Source: Bog-950 sp964615305
GTDB lineage: Bacteria; Bacteroidota; Bacteroidia; Chitinophagales; LD1
Reading direction: 5' to 3'
Assembly (NCBI GenBank): GCA_964615305.1
Contig: CAZTNA010000004.1
Location: 124,001-188,000, forward strand
DNA: 64,000 bases
This document shows, piece after piece, positions 59,601 through 64,000 of this stretch (positions are counted from its first letter, which is position 1; each line of letters starts with the position of its first letter). The notes beneath the pieces are model-generated. The model saw only the letters and a list, made by a program, of their open reading frames with translations, was not told the DNA's origin and made no database searches. The translations under genes and the position numbers were made by a program.

Positions 59601-61454
59601 TGTACCCGCAAAGTCAGCCCGCACTTTTCCGGCTACACGAAAATCTGCAAGTGATAAGTGTAAAGGTTTAAGCAGCGCCCGTTGTATATCAGCATCGAAC
59701 TTAAATTCGGGTACAGTTTTCGATAAATCTGCACGTCCGTTAAAATCAACATCTAAATAGGGGTCATGCACTTTCACAAGCCCGTTGAACGATTTTCTTA
59801 AAACATAACCATCTACTTTTACATTTTTGTATTCGTAGCCCTTGAGTGTTATGCTGGTGACTGTGCCGTCAATTTCTGCCCGTAAACTTTCTAAGGTTAG
59901 CCCACCGCCATTTATTTTAGTGTTCAACGATATCTTACCCAGATTTTTTTCATCATTAAAAAATTTAGCCAGGTCAAACTCATTTAATGCTAATTCTCCT
60001 TTGTACGAAGCTTTGTTGGTTTGCTTATCGTATTTAAAGTTTACATCGGTGGTAGCAGAGCCCAGAGCAGTTACAAATTTTCCATCACTCACAAAATCGG
60101 TTAAGAAACCATCAAGCGCCCCGGTGTAGTAAATGATTCCAAGGTTATTAAGGTTTGCAGGAAACTTAATGCCCGGATAAATAAGCTGTACATCTTTTAC
60201 AGTGGTAGCAAGACGCTTAACCCTCAGGTTTAGTGATGTTTCATAAATATTAGGCAAACCACGCGTGGCAAAATCACCTTTAAACACGGTGTTTTGTGCG
60301 GTGCGAATATCAATATTGTTGCCTTTTAGGTTATTTACCTTGCCATTTATTTTCCCGCTTACTATAAACTTATTGTGTTGTAGCTTGTCAAGTTTTCTTA
60401 CAAAGTGGTTTAAATCGTTTAGAGCTATTTTCGAATTCTTCAAATTAGCATTTATGTAAACCCCATTTAAAAAATCTTTGAAATAGTGAAACGCATCAAA
60501 TCGAAAATTTAGATAGTCTTTAATGTCGCTATGCGGAGTTACTATGTGCAGGTTTTGTAAGTCAATGTCATTTACTGACACCCGGGCATCAGCAGTAAAT
60601 GAGTTTAATATAAAGCCGCATCTTTCTTTAGCCGAAAGGTTTTTTATATGCCCAACAATGCTATCGCCTACAATGGTTCCGTTCTCAGCAAATAGGTTTA
60701 TCTCTCTAACCCCAATGTGTTTAAAATCCATCCCTTTGGGTTGAAGAGAATCTCTATTAAAATCTTCTAAACGAAATGTGGTGTTGGTTAACGCAAACTT
60801 CTCGAAAGTAACCGTGAGCCCACCCAGCATAAATTGCACATGCATTATTGAATCATCACTAGGGGTAGGAGCGTGTTTCAGCAAATCTACTTCTACGTCT
60901 GCGCTGTCAAGCAGGGCTGTTTCTACGGCTATTAATTTTTTATCCAGGGCAAGTTTATCCAGTTCAATTTCGCAGAACGGTAGCCACACTTTTACATCTA
61001 CGTTTCCCTTTACATCCCAGTAACGGAAATCCGTATGATGAAGTGCTACTTCGGATAAATCTAACTTCCAATCAAATTTTTTCTTGGTTGTATCAACGGT
61101 TGATGGTTGAGTTGCTAGTTTTTTAAAAACCTCGGTGATATTTGTTAGACCTATTGAGTCGCGATGAATATGAACAACAGCTTGGTTAAGATTTATAGCA
61201 CTTACATTGATAGTTTTATGAATTAGGTCGAATACGCTAAAGCTTACATCTAGAGATCCGGCACTTATCAGCGTGTCTTTGTTTAAATCCTCAAGATAAA
61301 AATTGACAAACCGAGCTTTATTGAAAAAAACCACTTCAACCTTTTCAATATTTACTTTAGTATCAAGTTTTTTTGACAGAAAGTAAGTAGCTTGTTTGGC
61401 AAAATATGTTTGCACTTTTGGGTAGCGCAAAGAAAACAATAGGCCAAACGCCAA
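56676..61454 (-). CDS. tamB: Translocation/assembly module protein TamB-like (DUF490); start uncertain
   Basis: 1592 residues as listed from a TTG at 61454. TamB-like proteins span the periplasm as a long beta-groove and help assemble outer-membrane proteins or move lipids. The N-terminus (YPKVQTYFAKQATYFLSKKL…VNIEKVEVVFF) and the C-terminal DUF490 block (NTVMYGNYEIERGSYLFTLQ…LNIDAIYELRSSV; LNLTGVLEKPTIGFDIKA) are classic. The listed start cuts a membrane anchor in half: the same frame continues upstream as TKRILKISLTAFLLLGILAF, but no ATG, GTG or TTG is in frame before an upstream TAA. An ATG at 61543 is one frame off, separated by a run of nine T. The true N-terminus therefore probably lies upstream; see findings. 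Confidence 0.87.
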   Translation of the reverse strand: MAFGLLFSLRYPKVQTYFAKQATYFLSKKLDTKVNIEKVEVVFFNKARFVNFYLEDLNKDTLISAGSLDVSFSVFDLIHKTINVSAINLNQAVVHIHRDSIGLTNITEVFKKLATQPSTVDTTKKKFDWKLDLSEVALHHTDFRYWDVKGNVDVKVWLPFCEIELDKLALDKKLIAVETALLDSADVEVDLLKHAPTPSDDSIMHVQFMLGGLTVTFEKFALTNTTFRLEDFNRDSLQPKGMDFKHIGVREINLFAENGTIVGDSIVGHIKNLSAKERCGFILNSFTADARVSVNDIDLQNLHIVTPHSDIKDYLNFRFDAFHYFKDFLNGVYINANLKNSKIALNDLNHFVRKLDKLQHNKFIVSGKINGKVNNLKGNNIDIRTAQNTVFKGDFATRGLPNIYETSLNLRVKRLATTVKDVQLIYPGIKFPANLNNLGIIYYTGALDGFLTDFVSDGKFVTALGSATTDVNFKYDKQTNKASYKGELALNEFDLAKFFNDEKNLGKISLNTKINGGGLTLESLRAEIDGTVTSITLKGYEYKNVKVDGYVLRKSFNGLVKVHDPYLDVDFNGRADLSKTVPEFKFDADIQRALLKPLHLSLADFRVAGKVRADFAGTKVDDFIGALDLRDIALSRDTITAKIRQLHLDAILRENQKKEIRLNSDFAEAELEGNFTVKELPRSLISFAKLTFTKDYLDTSKTSPQNFKADIRIYEPGKLTQIIHPKFTLIRNSHVSGSFNSVDHHVDVTAFVPEVEFADYNAKRINLNTNFENGFFDFRTTVDKVYKSDSLMLDTLDFTSRTLENKDVRFDISVADKQKYNYANVTAFLTPLKGQAVVRLEPSDVKLANYHWSFDKNNSIFIEGKKIVTNNLAFRTKDQTIYISSYLKNDTSTCVKMTLANTDISDFTGIFTEKIKDMHGALNGKLIVEDVFYKPQVFADIVADEFTIGGELVGDVNIESKLDESGKNILLYASVKSAHPNSDYRNFLEAKGYISIDPAKPGMKIDLNAEKLGLNFLNYRFFDKYVKNCRGYAKINAQILGTLKKPLLLGDVTLMNDTVTVSFLNTTYHIHNFKAKLDEHGFDFGSFSLYDMRDSVIYASGRINHESFKFFSLDLQAVTPNGQFINTTEKQSPGFYGIAYGKGNVTFSGPINNPVIRAYAQTKPGTYCRLPIRSTFETNKYSFYKFVDKNEKVSIANVVPQLKLNGVNFVLELDATSDARMDIILDPTTGDVLTGYGSGNLKIEIPRNGNTVMYGNYEIERGSYLFTLQNIVNKKFEIKKGGTVSFNGEIYKAGLNIDAIYELRSSVNDLIVDLITDAQAPVSSNQNLLQSAARSRVPVQLTLNLTGVLEKPTIGFDIKAIDVDPTIKGYVEQKLALLKQNDNEMNKQVFGLLVMNRFIPAPTSGASTSVGNYVGGTAANTVSEFVSSQLNNYLNNLIDYGGSDALKNFDINIGYSQYDQSTLQYDANGSPVNPSNDTRREVKLALQQRLLNNRLTINAGGNLDFGNSTVVDNSASQSGQSGSRSVIPTGDFQIQYALTPDGRWSAKAFNRTNYDYYNSRNTNKTGIGISYKQEFDKPSELLVKRKKKKKKQ

Positions 61455-61632
61455 TATCCCTAATAACAGAAATGCAGTAAGAGAGATTTTTAAAATGCGT
61501 TTTGTCAGAAAAAAAAATTTAATACGCTTTTGCGTAACAACATTGTGCCAATCTAAAAACTTTGATTGTGTTTATACTTCAAAGGTCTGCACTTTACAAA
61601 AGATTAGCATTGAACTGTCTTTTTAAACAAAC

Positions 61633-61665
61633 AAAAAACCCTTCCAAAACCGGAAGGGCTTTTTG
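61633..61665 (-). terminator. Terminator of the SprB-repeat gene
   Basis: On the minus strand a GC-rich stem CCCTTCC/GGAAGGG is flanked by A and T runs, with a T-rich tail TTTTTTGTTTG. It lies between the gene stop at 61684 and the tamB region. Confidence 0.8.
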
Positions 61666-61683
61666 TTTTTAGTTGGTTATTGC

Positions 61684-64000
61684 TTACTGTTTTATAAAAC
61701 GTAGTGTTTTGGAGTTGCCATCCAATTGTACACGAACAATATAAACTCCAGGGGCAAGAGTATTTACATCTATAGTTTGTATTCCTTGCTTAAAGTTGTT
61801 TTGCTTGTCATTAAAAACTAACTGACCAAGGTTATTGTAAAGATTAATTTCCAGCGTTTGTTCTTTTGAAGATTCAATCTGAACGTAGCAAACCTCTTTA
61901 GCCGGATTGGGATAAAGTTTAACAACCATTGAAGCCTCAATATCTAACATACCCGTTGGAGTAGCTATTGTTGTGCTAGAAACTTTAGTGCATCCGGTAT
62001 TGTCTGTTATGGTAACCGTGTATGTTCCGGCAGGCAGGTTGCTGATGGTTTGTGTTTGCGCTCCGTTATTCCACACATAAGTGTAAGGTTGCGTACCGCC
62101 CGTTCCGTTGGCTGTAATACTACCATCGCTGTTTCCTTGAGTAGGGTTAGTACTTGTAAAACTAACACTGATACTTGAAGCATCGGTAACCGAAGTGTTG
62201 TTTACGTTTATGCATCCGTTCGCATCGGTTATAGTTACAGAATATGAGCCTGCATTGATGTTCGAAAGATCTTCTGTAGTTGCTCCGTTGCTCCATGCAA
62301 AGGTGTATGGAACCTGACCACCAGTTACTGTAAGGTTAACTTGTGGGCTAACCTGGCAAGTACCGTTGATTGGATTGATAACTGATGCAGGGGCAACAGT
62401 ATTTGTTATGGTAGCAGAAGCAGTAGCTGAACATTGATTGGCATCGTGAGCGGTAACATGGTAGGTTCCTGCTGCAAGAGCTGCAATATTTTGAGCTACA
62501 GACCCGGTGTTCCATGTGTAGCTGTATGCACCTGTGCCTCCGGTAACAATAGCAGTGGCAGTTCCATTGGGTTGTCCGCAAAGCGCGTTTGATGATGTAA
62601 CACTTACGTTCAATTGTGCCGGGTTGCTTATGGTAACAGACTGTACTGCTAAACATTGAGCTGCATCAGTAACAGTAAGTACGTAGGTGTTGCCACCGGC
62701 AAGGTTGCTAGCTGATGAGTTACTTGACCCACTGCTCCAGCTATAAGTGTACGGCTGTGTGCCGCCAGAGATGGTAGAAGTAGCACTTCCGTTGGTGCCA
62801 TTAAAGCAAGATGGTGCAGTGCTGTTTATAGTTACAACCGGACCGTTCGCGTTGCTTATAGTTCCAACAAAGGTTACTGAACAGTTAGAGTTGTCGGTAA
62901 TAGTAATAGTGTAAGATCCGGCAGGTTTGTTTGAAATACCCTGAGTTGTGCCGCCACCGCTCCAGTTATAGGTGTATCCTCCATTACCACCTGTTACGTT
63001 AGCGGTAATGCTACCTGTTGATTGACCGCATGCAGATGGTGTGCTTGTGAAGGTTACATTCATAGTTGAAGCCACGTTAGTAATTGTAGCACTGGCAGAT
63101 GCTGTACATCCGTTACTTGCTGTAATGGTTACAGTATAGGTACCCGGAGCTAAACCACTTATCGTGCCCGCGTTACCTCCATTACTCCAGCTATATGTAC
63201 CGTTGAAATTAGGGCTGTTAGCAATAGCTGCTGCAGATCCGTTTTGCAAACCACAACTTGCGTTTGTTCCCTGAACAGTTACTGATAAGTTGCTGGTAGA
63301 GTTGTTTATAGTCATTACTGTAACAGCAGAACATTGGTTAGCATCTAAAACTGTTACAGAATAGTTACCTGCAGCCACATTATTTAAAGTTTGTGTATTG
63401 CCCCCTGTATTCCATAAGTAAGTGTAGCCACCTGCACCGCCAGTTGCTGTAACTGAGGCAGTACCATTACTTTGTCCACATACAGCGTCACTTGGGTTTG
63501 CTGTTAGGGTAAGTGCAGCTAATGGTTGCGTAATACTTACTGAAGCAGTAGCTGAGCATCCAAAGTTGTTGGTTACCGTAACGGTGTATGTACCTGCCGG
63601 TTTACCGGTTATAGAAGCTGAACTTCCACCACCACTCCAACTGTAGGTAAAGGTGTTGCCTCCCGTAGCAGTTACAGAAGCAGACCCTGTTGAACCGTTA
63701 TAACATAACACCGGATTGCTACTAGTGCCTAGCGTGGGTTTGGCGTTAACAGTAATGAAAGCATTTTGCGTAGATGTGTTATTGCCGTTAGCATTTGAAA
63801 CAGTTAGTGACACCGCATAAGTGCCTGGTGTGTTATAAGTAACGGTAGGGTTTTGCAAAGATGATCCCGCAGGACTTCCTCCGGTAAATGTCCAACTATG
63901 AGATGTAGGGCTGCCTGTAGAAGTACTAGTAAACGCTACAGATGCACCTGCACACACTGAAGTTGGTGTTCCGGTAAAAGAAGCTGTAGGTGCTTGACCT
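61684..64000 (-). CDS. SprB-repeat surface protein with T9SS type A sorting domain (5' partial)
   Basis: The reading frame stays open to the right edge, so the N-terminus is missing; at least 770 residues are visible. The first part is a PKD-type domain (SWTFTGGSPAG…NPTVTYNTPGTYAVSLTV). Eight consecutive SprB-like repeats of about 72-78 residues follow, each with the pattern 'Cx(N/S)G…GGTxPYTYxWSNG…LxAGTYTVTVTDxxGC…xI' (for example GGTQPYTYVWNNGAQTQTIS). The last repeat has lost its first Cys (NPTQGNSDGS). A type A T9SS domain ends the protein (KLYPNPAKEVCYVQIESSKE…GVYIVRVQLDGNSKTLRFIKQ). SprB is the gliding adhesin of flavobacteria; here only the repeat type is shared, so an adhesive or surface role is inferred. 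Confidence 0.9.
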   Translation of the reverse strand, partial: GQAPTASFTGTPTSVCAGASVAFTSTSTGSPTSHSWTFTGGSPAGSSLQNPTVTYNTPGTYAVSLTVSNANGNNTSTQNAFITVNAKPTLGTSSNPVLCYNGSTGSASVTATGGNTFTYSWSGGGSSASITGKPAGTYTVTVTNNFGCSATASVSITQPLAALTLTANPSDAVCGQSNGTASVTATGGAGGYTYLWNTGGNTQTLNNVAAGNYSVTVLDANQCSAVTVMTINNSTSNLSVTVQGTNASCGLQNGSAAAIANSPNFNGTYSWSNGGNAGTISGLAPGTYTVTITASNGCTASASATITNVASTMNVTFTSTPSACGQSTGSITANVTGGNGGYTYNWSGGGTTQGISNKPAGSYTITITDNSNCSVTFVGTISNANGPVVTINSTAPSCFNGTNGSATSTISGGTQPYTYSWSSGSSNSSASNLAGGNTYVLTVTDAAQCLAVQSVTISNPAQLNVSVTSSNALCGQPNGTATAIVTGGTGAYSYTWNTGSVAQNIAALAAGTYHVTAHDANQCSATASATITNTVAPASVINPINGTCQVSPQVNLTVTGGQVPYTFAWSNGATTEDLSNINAGSYSVTITDANGCINVNNTSVTDASSISVSFTSTNPTQGNSDGSITANGTGGTQPYTYVWNNGAQTQTISNLPAGTYTVTITDNTGCTKVSSTTIATPTGMLDIEASMVVKLYPNPAKEVCYVQIESSKEQTLEINLYNNLGQLVFNDKQNNFKQGIQTIDVNTLAPGVYIVRVQLDGNSKTLRFIKQ

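Overview
The window looks like a chromosomal segment of a free-living or environmental member of the Bacteroidota. The reasons are: four secreted proteins carry type IX secretion (T9SS) sorting domains (two type A, two type B); there is a CarboxypepD-type TonB-dependent receptor; the Ton operon has the doubled-ExbD layout; SPOR and prokaryotic HU/SPOR proteins are present; ribosomal protein L31 is the type B form; and several genes have -33 TTTG / -7 TAnnTTTG promoters in place of sigma70-type ones. I see no transposase, integrase, rRNA, CRISPR array or prophage module. The order or genus cannot be fixed from sequence alone, although a Chitinophagia/Sphingobacteriia-like organism would fit.

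Layout. 0-2.3 kb: tail of a small gene, then clpP-clpX (ATP-dependent proteolysis). 2.3-5.1 kb: two secreted proteins of unknown role that share a Cys/Trp-rich module; the larger ends in a glycine-rich domain. 5.2-10.4 kb: an envelope block, with an amidase divergent from lptD and an alpha/beta hydrolase. 10.4-14.3 kb: tRNA-His, a short-chain polyprenyl synthase and a large tandem AAA+ protein of the CbxX type. 14.5-20.8 kb: a T9SS cargo protein and a 1224-residue predicted outer-membrane barrel. 20.8-22.7 kb: the most accessory-looking part, with REP-like palindromes, a stand-alone LuxR-type HTH protein, a 42-bp tandem-repeat array and a 225-residue protein. 22.9-31 kb: a TonB-dependent receptor, MazG, and a 1367-residue T9SS protein with collagen-like and glycine-rich tracts. 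31-36.2 kb: a TPR protein, rpmE2, and a MacAB-like ABC exporter. 36.4-41.9 kb: a T9SS type B protein, a small secreted protein, an orphan histidine kinase and arfB. 41.9-49.2 kb: a dihaem lipoprotein and the exbB-exbD-exbD-tonB cluster, followed by a small membrane protein, a PstS-like lipoprotein and a TPR protein. 49.3-56.6 kb: dnaE, a lipoprotein, an HU/SPOR protein and a 2-oxo acid dehydrogenase E2. 56.7-64 kb: tamB (5' end apparently frameshifted at a homopolymer) and the C-terminal part of a SprB-repeat T9SS protein that runs off the window.

How the genes fit together. Much of the window serves the cell envelope: LPS delivery (LptD), outer-membrane protein/lipid assembly (TamB), peptidoglycan cleavage (amidase), energised outer-membrane import (Ton operon and receptor), export (MacAB-like) and surface display (T9SS cargo). 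Housekeeping genes (clpPX, dnaE, mazG, arfB, rpmE2, tRNA-His) are interspersed.

The points most worth a second look are the palindromic 42-bp array with its flanking HTH and 225-residue genes, the tamB homopolymer frameshift, the tandem AAA+ protein with a duplicated beta-sandwich N-terminus, the glycine-rich surface proteins, and the PstS/TPR extension of the Ton operon.
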